Shown here one piece after another: positions 28,301-35,420 of a DNA stretch of 45,221 nt (positions within the stretch are counted from its first letter, which is position 1; every line of letters starts with the position of its first letter). The stretch comes from an uncultured Saprospiraceae bacterium (GTDB lineage: Bacteria; Bacteroidota; Bacteroidia; Chitinophagales; Saprospiraceae), in contig CALLVC010000194.1 of the NCBI GenBank assembly GCA_938010785.1, positions 1-45,221 of the forward strand, written 5' to 3'. A program made the translations under genes and the position numbers. The notes beneath the pieces were generated by a model that did not search any database, was not told where the DNA came from, and was given only the letters and a program-made list of their open reading frames with translations.

Positions 28301-29296
28301 CGTTTTATCTTCAACTTCAATAATTTGAATACCTTCTTTCAATTCACTAGTACACCAGTTTAAAACTGTCCACTTTCTTATAATTTTGTAAGAACCGCTA
28401 CAAGCATCAATTATTTGGTCCGTAAAATCAGCGTTCAATTTACAAACATCACCACTGATGCCTGTAATTGGTTGCCCATTAATAGTCGGATAGCCTGTAA
28501 ATTCTGGGTTAGTTTTATTAGCATCGGCATTTACAGTCACACAAGAAATAGCAGGATTAGAAATTCCATCTAAATTGGCAGGAAAAGCAACCGTATTCGT
28601 TTCTGGTCGATTTATCGTAATCAATTGAGAACATTGGCTTTTGTTACCATGTACATCGATAGCCGTCCAGATTCTAGTAATTTTACCAATAGGATTTCCA
28701 CAATCCAAATCGGTATAAACATCTTCATAAGATACCGTACTACCTGAGCCACAATCAGTTGCAGTCGCTTGACCAGTGACTGAAGGGTCGGTAGACTGCG
28801 TACAAGCGACCGTAATATCAGCAGGGCAAGTTAGCCTTGGAGGAATCTTATCTTGTAACGTAATCGTTGACCAACAATTATTTCCAGTCGCCCAATGTTT
28901 TACTTTAACTGTGAGGGTTCTACCTACATATTCGTAGGGAATAGTGGGGCTGGTGGGAATAACATTTAGATTTTCATCCATTACATCAATCGTAAAAGCG
29001 TGAAACCCGTTAGGAGAACAAGTCCGCGAGTTGTCACCATCTTCTAGGATTTGGTCGTAGAATATTGTTACACTACATTCGTTACCAACAGAAATATTCA
29101 AGTTGTCATTACACACCATAGTACAATGCACATTCTGAGCAAATGCATCGTTATATCCTAAAAGCATGCACAACATAAAAATTGTAAAAATTACTGTTTT
29201 CCAAATAACCTTAGCCGAACTCCCTACTGCCTGAGGAATCTGCCCTACTGATATACTAGAATGACTGTTTTTTAAAGGTGTAAAAGGTTTGTTCAT
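25361..29296 (-). CDS. Giant T9SS-secreted HYR-repeat protein 4 (dockerin-like, cohesin-like)
   Basis: A 1311-residue paralogue, closest in plan to protein 1. About 30 polar residues precede the hydrophobic signal core VIFTIFMLCMLLGYNDAFAQ. The shared module is CTMVCNDNLNISVGNECS (about 58-150). HYR-like repeats follow from about 140 to 880 (for example QDKIPPRLTCPADITVAC), then a CnaB-like domain (about 890-935), a dockerin-like pair with DVDHSGRISTLD (about 950-1010), a cohesin-like domain with ILGYQLELFFDEQVV and ALFTFQFIAKKAG (about 1080-1210) and a T9SS sorting domain (about 1225-1311, NQPNPFSTQTTIRFTLP, ending IKKMILLNK). No catalytic residues are seen. It is probably the first gene of its own transcript. 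An adhesive or structural role is inferred from domains only. Confidence 0.85.
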   Translation of the reverse strand: MNKPFTPLKNSHSSISVGQIPQAVGSSAKVIWKTVIFTIFMLCMLLGYNDAFAQNVHCTMVCNDNLNISVGNECSVTIFYDQILEDGDNSRTCSPNGFHAFTIDVMDENLNVIPTSPTIPYEYVGRTLTVKVKHWATGNNCWSTITLQDKIPPRLTCPADITVACTQSTDPSVTGQATATDCGSGSTVSYEDVYTDLDCGNPIGKITRIWTAIDVHGNKSQCSQLITINRPETNTVAFPANLDGISNPAISCVTVNADANKTNPEFTGYPTINGQPITGISGDVCKLNADFTDQIIDACSGSYKIIRKWTVLNWCTSELKEGIQIIEVEDKTPPTISVPADITVGTQTIACFANVPLLAATVSDACSNDVSVRVTSSFGTIDANGGVLLDVPIGTHTIVYEATDACGNRASQPMRVTVIDDDPPTVVCNDETVVSLTSDGTATVFASSFDEGSYDNCCLDKLLVRRVGDADFGLNVKFECTDAEVMVELQATDCHGNVNSCMINVSIQDKVEPTIVCPADQTIDCEADYSDLSQFGQPQVVDNCGFEIVETSTNDIDNCGVGTITRTWTAMGTAGGVTSCSQTITVINASPWNANNNQISWPANYETSQCISSATLNPEDLPAGFNEPTFIGDNGCALIATNYTDLVLDVQPPACFKILRTWTVIDWCEYEVNSTDNKGRYEYEQIIKVIDNVDPTFAVPPTDFTVDMLDGVCGGTVMIPDVGVSDCSPNASVTAQGALGSGFGPFANVMPGAYDMTYIATDGCGNSIKKDVVITVRDGKKPTPICIDGLVLSLKAGTDGNPASVELWANDLDAKSFDNCTPDSDLDFRIRKYDGTMDTPPGTSNITFDCDDIGTQQVEVWVVDANDNFDFCITTVNVQDNSNICSGGYTDPEGQVALSGKITTETGDAVSDVSVQITAPDRAPYMTGNDGQFNYEQLDGDLDYALIPEKNVAPKNGVSTLDIIKIRKHIIGTEMFDSPYKYIAADVDHSGRISTLDLIHTRKLILGLIESFPNNESWRFVPVAHEFQADTNPLTTDFPEIAVVASDAVDKSQIDFMAIKVGDVDYSAQSNGLVSNESRNNESTLYFDLADQTFKAGETVNVTFKANNFKAILGYQLELFFDEQVVDYQEFNKGAVNSLTTDNLGLAQAKNGQLKISWDELEGVSVEDGAALFTFQFIAKKAGRLSEILTINERGLTPQAYSTTEEIYEVALNFNNQQPIVEGVGLELLQNQPNPFSTQTTIRFTLPTAQKATLTIFDVQGKAIKQFNGDYAKGQHSITIGKADLPTVGLMYYSLETAEEKIIKKMILLNK

Positions 29297-30664
29297 TGTT
29301 AAAAATTTTGTAAAAATGGATTTGATGTAAAAAATACTTGAAGTTTAAAAGTGTTTGTTAGTAAAAACCTCAAGCGAATCGGTTTTGGGAGAATAAAAGC
29401 ATCAAACCATTGGTGGTTGACAAAATCCTTCCCCTGCTTTTAGTGGTGATTAACTACTAAAAACATTCTTTTTCCAGTACTATACCGTCCAAAAAGGTCG
29501 GTTTAGCATAGGAGTTGCCCATTTAAATAACAAATTGGTTTAGGGAGTGGTGAGTTATATGTGGTGAGTGGTGAGTACAAAAGTGGCTCAACACAACTCA
29601 TCAATGCAACATCAACTACTCCATTTTTTTTGTTGGATAGTAATGATCAGTGTAGAAAATTTTCTAGAGCTGCCTGTAGTTTTGGTTAAAGAACTATAAG
29701 GCAATACTTTGGAAAATTACTACTTCTTTGTCCTTAAATAACAATGTGGTGTATTTGGAAAATATAACGATTGGAAAACCGCGGTGGGAGAAACTTAAAA
29801 ATCTAAAATTTTAAATTCAAAATGTAAAATCAAAAAGTGGTAAACACTACTGATAATATTATTTTGAGATTTAGCTGATTAGTTTCTTCCGAATTAGTAG
29901 GGAAGTGAAAATTTATCTTTCTGTTGTAGGAAAATTTGGCAAAGTAAGGCTGACAAAAGAAGTTAGGGAGTTTGCTTTTTGAAGTTTACTTCCGCTGCAC
30001 TGGAAGAAAAATTTTAACAAAAGCATCATCTTTCTAAATCATCTTAATTATCAGTTATAACTAGGCATTTTTTCAATCAATTCCGTACTAAAATTTGAGT
30101 TTTCCTAGGCTTACAAGAAGGAGCATTTTATAAAAATCTCATACTTGTAGACATAGAGAAATCTAACTAAAATTTAGCCGATTGATGAAGTCTTGCCTTG
30201 TTATTATTGATTTAATTTTTTCTGAGGAGTCAGAAAATAGGTATGGCTGTTTGTGTAAAGTGTTAATGTTCATGGATTGTCAGTTTTTGGAAAAAAGATT
30301 TAAATTGAGTTTGTTTTTCTGACGAGGCTGTTCAGACCTCTGGGATAATTTGTTGGTACAAAAGTATATGCTAGAAACGTTATATGCAAATCTATTTCAA
30401 AAATATTTCCCAAATAGGTATAAAAAATGATAATATGTAAAATAATAGCACTTTCAACATAATCATTTAACTATCAGCATTTTGTGGCGTTTCCTAAAAT
30501 TATTTATCCTTGATTTCATTGAGTTCTTGAGCACTTAAAAAAAATATTATTTTTTTTTAATAAAGTCATTTTTTTAGTTTTTGGAACTAAATTTGACTAG
30601 TCAATTGTTCTCTTTTTTTAAAATTTCCGAAAAGAAACCTCCTACAAACCTCAATTCAAAACAC
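29297..30664. other. Noncoding region upstream of giant gene 4
   Basis: No convincing gene in 1.37 kb. A hairpin at 29395-29441 (AAAAGCA / TGCTTTT, enclosing AAACCATTGGTGGTT) lies 100 bp before the gene, and a heptamer array lies at 29545-29579. The rest is AT-rich without clear structure. Confidence 0.5.
29545..29579. repeat. Degenerate heptanucleotide array
   Basis: Five 7-bp units: GAGTGGT, GAGTTAT, ATGTGGT, GAGTGGT, GAGTACA. Confidence 0.7.
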
Positions 30665-30745
30665 ATGGATTTCATCTATTTCTGCGATTTATTTGGCACC
30701 CTAATTTTTGCCATTAGCGGAATATTAGTCGCCATTATGTCCTAG
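30665..30745 (+). pseudogene. N-terminal remnant of a UPF0126/TRIC-type membrane protein gene
   Basis: A 26-codon frame, MDFIYFCDLFGTLIFAISGI followed by LVAIMS and a stop. This is the usual start of UPF0126/YicG-type proteins (now linked to TRIC cation channels), which open with a D-L-x-G-T-x-x-F-A-I-S-G helix. The normal protein is about 200 residues with seven membrane helices; everything after the first helix is missing. The frame ends 11 bp before the 3' end of the convergent CotH-like gene, so a rearrangement probably removed the rest. It could be translated as a tiny membrane peptide, but a dead fragment is more likely. Confidence 0.6.
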
Positions 30746-30755
30746 GCTTAAACGC

Positions 30756-31811
30756 TCACACCTCTTTCTGTAAAAACATTCCCTCCAGCTTCTTTTTATT
30801 TTTAATAACCTTAAAAAATGTCTTTAGTATTAATTTCATCTTAGCTTTCTCTTTTCTATTAAGGAATTCACAGGCATTAAAACTAGAAAATTCATTTTTC
30901 TCCAATCTTTTGAATTTTTGAATATGTTGTTCCAAACTCTCCTTATCTTTAAACGTCCCAGAAAAAATAGAGTCATTTTCGCCCAATGTGTTGCTAGTAG
31001 GTGCAAGCTTTACATAACTAGGACTCACTATATTAGAGTAATCAAAATCATATGGAACAATAGTAAAAAGCTCCCTCTTTTTATGTCTAACCAGTTTTAA
31101 GTTTTTTTGAGTATTTATTCTCCAATCTGCATTTCCAATCATATAGTTGAACAAAACCATATTTTGATAAGAAGAAGTTTCCAATGCATCTACTTTGGTG
31201 CCATACCCTTCCACTAGTTCTCCATTAATACGATGTGCCATTTCTTGATTATTCTCGATTACAAAGGCATAACTTTCCATGGTCCTAGATGCATCAACTG
31301 CGTCAATGTAAGTTATCTCCATTAGGTGTACCCGAAAGCTATTGTCGCTTACGCCATTATACAATTTATACGTCCAATATTCTTTTAAGAGCGTTTGTGC
31401 ATCTTTAGCATCATTTTTACAATGCGTCACTAACTTAATTTTATCATACTTATGATAAACATTTAGTCCTTTCAATTCCGTATCAGAAAAATTAAGGCGC
31501 AAAGGTGGCCAATCGCACATCACTCTTCTGTATTTTCCTCGCGGTCTGACTTTTAATTTCAATGACAAATCCATTTGGTCAGCTCCGATTAATTTAATTT
31601 GTGCAGGATGCTCAAAGTCTGACCGACGTGAAGCTAATAGACTATCAAAATTCAAGGTGATTTCCATTTGTTGATAGGCGCCCATTTTTTGAAAAATAGT
31701 TTCGATACTATCAAAATCAGGTTTCGCTTCTTTAAATAAAGGAGTATTCGCAGTTAATCCTAAGAAACCAAAGAAGACAAAAAGCATTAAAATAAATTTG
31801 TTATTTTTCAT
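30756..31811 (-). CDS. CotH-like secreted kinase homologue
   Basis: A 351-residue protein with an N-terminal signal peptide (FILMLFVFFGFLGLTANT). The body resembles CotH-type atypical kinases: a basic motif VRPRGKYRRVMCDWPPLRLNF, KIKLVTHCKN with a later conserved ...LLKEYWTYKLYN helix, a YQNMVLFNYMIGNADW segment and an acidic metal-binding-like PYDFDYS near residue 250. CotH proteins phosphorylate serines on extracytoplasmic coat proteins in spore formers; homologues in Bacteroidota are mostly uncharacterised. Its place beside giant secreted proteins makes those possible substrates, which is inference. A 109-bp palindrome lies 26 bp upstream of its ATG. Family assignment is moderately sure. 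Confidence 0.6.
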   Translation of the reverse strand: MKNNKFILMLFVFFGFLGLTANTPLFKEAKPDFDSIETIFQKMGAYQQMEITLNFDSLLASRRSDFEHPAQIKLIGADQMDLSLKLKVRPRGKYRRVMCDWPPLRLNFSDTELKGLNVYHKYDKIKLVTHCKNDAKDAQTLLKEYWTYKLYNGVSDNSFRVHLMEITYIDAVDASRTMESYAFVIENNQEMAHRINGELVEGYGTKVDALETSSYQNMVLFNYMIGNADWRINTQKNLKLVRHKKRELFTIVPYDFDYSNIVSPSYVKLAPTSNTLGENDSIFSGTFKDKESLEQHIQKFKRLEKNEFSSFNACEFLNRKEKAKMKLILKTFFKVIKNKKKLEGMFLQKEV

Positions 31812-31836
31812 AGAATTGTATTTTTTTAAGGAACGC

Positions 31837-31945
31837 GATAAAAATAAATTTAGATTCTCGTCAAAGAAATAAGATAACTAAGTGGTTCACTTTAAACGAC
31901 TTATCTTAATTATTTGACTCTAAAGAATCTAAATTTATTTTTATC
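31837..31945. repeat. 109-bp palindromic element with perfect 22-bp ends
   Basis: 31837-31858 and 31924-31945 are perfect inverted copies starting GATAAAAATAAATTTAGA. A second inner stem (GTCAAAGAAATAAGATAA with TTATCTTAATTATTTGAC) is 15 of 18 paired. It lies in the leader of the CotH-like gene and could fold in the mRNA. Confidence 0.8.
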
Positions 31946-32290
31946 TTACTACTAAGGAGTTTTAATTTTTCTCTTCCTTTACAAAAGCAAGAAACTAAAG
32001 CATCAAAGGATTAAAGAGCAACAAGCTAAAAAGGAAATTAATTTAATGGGGTTTGTCATGATTTCTAGTTTTAGAGACGAGGCAATAAATAATCTACCAG
32101 AAATGACGAGGTTATTAAAGAATAAAAAAGCTTTAAAAGAAATCAGCAGTACTAGGTACTACTGATTTCATAAACTCTCTCAATCGAAATCTATGGTTGT
32201 ACAAAATCTTTAAGCGTGTATTTAGAGTAGTTCAATACGTAATTTTTCAATAGACTTTTCTATCCAACAGATTCTTATATCACTACTTCT

Positions 32291-32380
32291 GAAAACAAAT
32301 GTAGAGACAAATCAAGCTTATAGGGTACGAAAAGATAAATCTGGACGTCCGAATTTCTATATCTGGATATATTCTTATTA
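32291..32380. repeat. Dispersed repeat related to 35304-35390
   Basis: Words shared in order with 35304-35390: CAAATGTAGRGACAAAT, then AAATCTGGACGTCC, then ATCTGGAT/ATTTGGAC. Identity is imperfect by eye. Part of it recurs near 32465 (GTCC...CGGGACAAATCAAG). Confidence 0.6.
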
Positions 32381-32496
32381 AAAAACAAATTTAATCACTT
32401 GATAATCAGTCATATGAAACAAAAAAGCAGGTAGTAAAAAAAAGTAATTTTGATTAGTCCAAGTGTCCAAACTTATAAATCGGGACAAATCAAGAC

Positions 32497-32533
32497 GTAA
32501 GTTCTCAATAGTTTGGCTTAAAGTACCGACGAA
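32497..32533. repeat. Half copy of the 17561-17666 palindromic element
   Basis: GTAAGTTCTCAATA, CTTAAAGTACCGACGAA: the same words and order as the right arm of 17561-17666 read on the other strand. The second arm is missing. Confidence 0.6.
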
Positions 32534-32627
32534 CCTACCATCAAGAAACCTTAACTATCTAGAAATCAAGGTTCTATACTAAAAAACAGTAAATGAGTAG
32601 CAAGTTGTTACTACAGTGTTATTATTT

Positions 32628-33668
32628 TCATTGAGTTGTCAACTGTTCTAATTTTTTATTCATTACTAAAAACCAAAAAGGCTGTAAAAATGCTAAGGTT
32701 AGCATACCCGGATAGCCCGTAGGCATTTGTGGACTTGTCGGCACTGATTTTAAGACTTGGTATTTGATACTGCCGTTATAGTGATGGTCAGAATGTCGAG
32801 ACAAATTAAATAGCAAAGCTCTACCTAAAACATGGTCAGAATTCCAAGAATGGTGATGGCGAACAGGTTCATATTTTCCACGTTCATTTAGCTTTCTTTG
32901 CAGCCCGTAATGTTCGATATAGTTAACCGTTTCCAATAAACCAATGCCAATAATTGCTGCAAGCACAAATGCCCCTAAGACAATTGTTCCGAAGCAATAA
33001 TAAATAGCAGCCAACAAAAGGATATTGGCAATCGTGTAAACTACCATTCGATTATGTAGGGAAAAAATAGCTTTCCCCTGATGTCGCATCAAATTATTTT
33101 CTAATGTCCAAGCTTGTTTATAACTTCCAAAGTGAGAAGTGAACCAAAAGGTATAAAGCAACTCGTTTTTCCGTGCAGTAGCAGGGTCTTTAGGAGTAGC
33201 TACATTCAAATGATGTCCACCATTGTGATACGGTAGAAAATGCGTATTCAGAGAAGTCAACAATAAAATTTCGCCAAGAAACTGCTCTACTCGACTATGT
33301 CTATGCCCCAATTCATGCCCTACATTGATGCCTAAAACGCCACACATCAAGCCCATCCCAACGGTCCTTGTCCAAAACTCAAAAGTACCAAAAGGCGTTG
33401 CTTGAATGATAAACAAAAAAGAAATCAAAACCGAAACTTGTACGGGCACAACTAAGAACAACATCCAATCATAAATACTTTCGTTTTTCTTATCAGCGGC
33501 GATTTTCTCTTCAAAATTTGCCGAATCTACTGGAAGAAATAATTCCAATGAAGGAACTACTAGAAAAAAAAGAAGCATTGGCAAAATAGTATGCCAGCCT
33601 GTTGTATTAAAAGCATATAAAACACTAATAGGAAGTATGAAAACGGCTAAATATTTTAAACGCTGCAT
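32628..33668 (-). CDS. alkB: AlkB-type alkane 1-monooxygenase
   Basis: An integral-membrane di-iron hydroxylase. The expected histidine boxes are present: HELGHRH, HNGGHHLNVATPKDPATA, LSRHSDHH, plus the NYIEHYGLQR motif of true AlkB proteins. Hydrophobic spans surround them. Such enzymes insert oxygen at the terminal carbon of medium-chain alkanes or related lipids, with electrons from rubredoxin; no rubredoxin gene is in the window. The frame is open to a TTG at 33740, but the ATG at 33668 is chosen because family members start near MQRLKYLAVFILP and the upstream 24 residues are polar. That gives 346 residues, close to the family length without a fused rubredoxin. A lipid-modifying hydroxylase is an alternative. 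Confidence 0.88.
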   Translation of the reverse strand: MQRLKYLAVFILPISVLYAFNTTGWHTILPMLLFFLVVPSLELFLPVDSANFEEKIAADKKNESIYDWMLFLVVPVQVSVLISFLFIIQATPFGTFEFWTRTVGMGLMCGVLGINVGHELGHRHSRVEQFLGEILLLTSLNTHFLPYHNGGHHLNVATPKDPATARKNELLYTFWFTSHFGSYKQAWTLENNLMRHQGKAIFSLHNRMVVYTIANILLLAAIYYCFGTIVLGAFVLAAIIGIGLLETVNYIEHYGLQRKLNERGKYEPVRHHHSWNSDHVLGRALLFNLSRHSDHHYNGSIKYQVLKSVPTSPQMPTGYPGMLTLAFLQPFWFLVMNKKLEQLTTQ

Positions 33669-33778
33669 AGTCTTTATCTTAGGATGACGAAACGATGAAT
33701 GTTTTCTTGGTTCAAGTTTAATTGCCCTAAAGTTACCCAATTATTCGTCAATATTCAAAGCATATATTAGGCTACTAA

Positions 33779-33990
33779 AGGGTTTCTTATAAAAATGGAA
33801 TATAGAAGTAAATATTGATTGATTGGGACATCGAGTCCCAATCAATCAAAAAAGGGGATTTAAAGGGGGAGCTAAAATAGATTTTCAAAGAAAATCTATT
33901 TTAGCTCCCCCTTTAAAAACCCTTTTTACAAATTTTGCCGTTTGATACGGCAAAATTTGTGGGTACGGCTTATTAAGCATTTTAGGAGAA
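33779..33990. repeat. MITE-like palindromic element, copy C
   Basis: It starts AGGGTTTCTTATAAAAATGG and ends near TAAGCATTTT, as in copy A. Inside are a perfect 15-bp hairpin (33815-33849, TTGATTGATTGGGAC arms), a perfect 28-bp stem with a 3-nt loop (33859-33917), and the same 33-bp palindrome as copy A (33928-33960). It is the fullest copy. It sits between the alkane monooxygenase and cyclase genes. Confidence 0.75.
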
Positions 33991-33997
33991 AATTCTT

Positions 33998-35269
33998 CTA
34001 AGCTACTGCAATAGCCACAGAATTAGGCGCACTAAAAGAGACTGTTTGAACAACTTCTTTCTTTCCAGTTAAAAAATAAGATTGCATCATCCCTTTGCCT
34101 TTAATCATAATCTCCCCACAGTCTTCAAAAGTGAAAGCATTCCCTAATTCATTTTTTACAGCTTCTGTAATGTGAATTTTCTCAGGGTGTCCACTTGATT
34201 CAAAGCGGCTAGCAATATTGACAGAATCTCCCCATAAATCGTATGAAAATTTCTTATTGCCAATGACGCCCGCTACCGCTTTGCCTGTATGCATGCCAAT
34301 TCGGAGTTTCAAATCATATTTTTCGGCAAATTTTTCTTTGATAATTTCATTAATTTCTAAAGCCATACTTGCCACCTTATGGCAATGTTGCCCATCAGGA
34401 ACAGGCAATCCGCCCACAGCCATATAAGCATCCCCAATCGTTTTGATTTTCTCAATCTCATATTTATCCACTAAAGCATCAAACTCACTAAAAATTTCAT
34501 CGAGCATTGCCACTAATTCATTGGCATTCATCTTACTAGCATATTCCGTAAATCCGACAATGTCCGCAAACAAAACGGTCACATTATCAAAACTATCTGC
34601 AACGGATTGATTACTATTGCGCAATTTATCTGCAATCGTCTCTGGAAAAATACTCAATAATAGGTGGTCTGACTTTTCTCTTTCATTATATAATAATGCC
34701 TTGTATTTTGTGTTTTCTACAAAAAAGAAGTAGGTGAAATACATAGAAATAAAAATACCATCTAAAGAGACAATGGTATGAAAAACACGTAAAGTTTCAG
34801 GTGGCGTATTCAACATAGCTCCATAAGTGAAGCACCATGCAACAATGAACGTATATCCACCCAAGATGGACAAAAAATACCAAGCAAATCGTTTGACTTC
34901 TTTCCTAGAAAATAATAAAATCGTTGCCAATGGTAAAAAAGCTAAATGCAATGTTACGCCACTATCCAATCCAAAGAATAAAACTGGCATACCTACTATC
35001 AAATAGCCTAATCCCAAGGTTAGATTTCTTGCAAAAACAAATGGCATTTTATAGGAAATCATGCCAATAAGCGTAACAATAAATCCAGTCAACGTCACAA
35101 TCACTAACCATAACATCTCAGGAATTTTCAAAACCCAAAATCCGACAACCCAGCAAGATTCTACAAAAATCATCATGCTGACTAGGATGATTAAAATCTT
35201 CGTATTCCGTTTTCTATCCTCATCAAAGTAATGGTAATTCTTATCAACTATTTTATCTATGAAGTCCAT
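33998..35269 (-). CDS. Membrane class III adenylate cyclase
   Basis: A 423-residue protein. The N-terminal half has about six membrane helices (from ILIILVSMMIFVESCWVVGFWV to about residue 185) with no known sensor motif. The C-terminal class III cyclase domain (about 225-400) has both metal aspartates (LFADIVGFTE, about 236, and KTIGDAYM, about 278), the adenine-specifying Lys (IKTIGD) and Asp (SYDLWGD), and the transition-state Asn and Arg (SVNIASR). It should therefore make cAMP. The segment LLLSIFPETIADKLRN before the domain is the usual signalling linker. A promoter-like CAAATGTA lies 37 bp upstream. It is followed by element C, so it is probably transcribed alone. The effector may be the cNMP-gated channel at 40794-42248, which is inference. 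Confidence 0.9.
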   Translation of the reverse strand: MDFIDKIVDKNYHYFDEDRKRNTKILIILVSMMIFVESCWVVGFWVLKIPEMLWLVIVTLTGFIVTLIGMISYKMPFVFARNLTLGLGYLIVGMPVLFFGLDSGVTLHLAFLPLATILLFSRKEVKRFAWYFLSILGGYTFIVAWCFTYGAMLNTPPETLRVFHTIVSLDGIFISMYFTYFFFVENTKYKALLYNEREKSDHLLLSIFPETIADKLRNSNQSVADSFDNVTVLFADIVGFTEYASKMNANELVAMLDEIFSEFDALVDKYEIEKIKTIGDAYMAVGGLPVPDGQHCHKVASMALEINEIIKEKFAEKYDLKLRIGMHTGKAVAGVIGNKKFSYDLWGDSVNIASRFESSGHPEKIHITEAVKNELGNAFTFEDCGEIMIKGKGMMQSYFLTGKKEVVQTVSFSAPNSVAIAVA

Positions 35270-35303
35270 AATAGGTGTTGTTTATAGTTTCTGAAATTAA
35301 TAG

Positions 35304-35390
35304 TTCAAATGTAGGGACAAATAAAGGTCCTAGAGTATGGAAAGGTAAATCTGGACGTCCCAATTCATAAATTTGGACAAATTTTAGAAA
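35304..35390. repeat. Dispersed repeat in the leader of the cyclase gene
   Basis: Related to 32291-32380: CAAATGTAGGGACAAAT, AAATCTGGACGTCCCAA and AATTTGGACAAATT in the same order. It includes the promoter-like motif described separately. Confidence 0.6.
35306..35313 (-). promoter_or_regulatory. Promoter-like -7 motif for the cyclase gene
   Basis: On the minus strand this reads TACATTTG, matching the Bacteroidota TAnnTTTG element. The ATG lies 37 bp downstream. No clear TTTG-type -33 element is seen. The same word occurs in the related repeat near 32296. Confidence 0.35.
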
Positions 35391-35420
35391 CATAAAAATC
35401 ATAATATCCTAAAGCATTTA

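Larger units (their letters stand above)
31946..32627. other. Noncoding region after the alkane monooxygenase gene
   Basis: No gene. It holds a strong hairpin at 32139-32169 (GAAATCAG with CTGATTTC and paired AGTAC/GTACT), which on the minus strand precedes a T-rich tract and may end transcription. It also holds the dispersed repeats described at about 32291-32380 and 32497-32533. Confidence 0.5.

Noticed and set aside
7390-29296. Cellulosome-like enzymes in the giant cluster
   Set aside because: Dockerin-like modules suggested it, but no glycoside hydrolase or other catalytic domain is visible in any of the four proteins.
33669-33740. Longer N-terminus of the alkane monooxygenase from a TTG start
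   Set aside because: The added residues are polar and unlike the family, and an ATG at 33668 gives the usual start before the first membrane helix.
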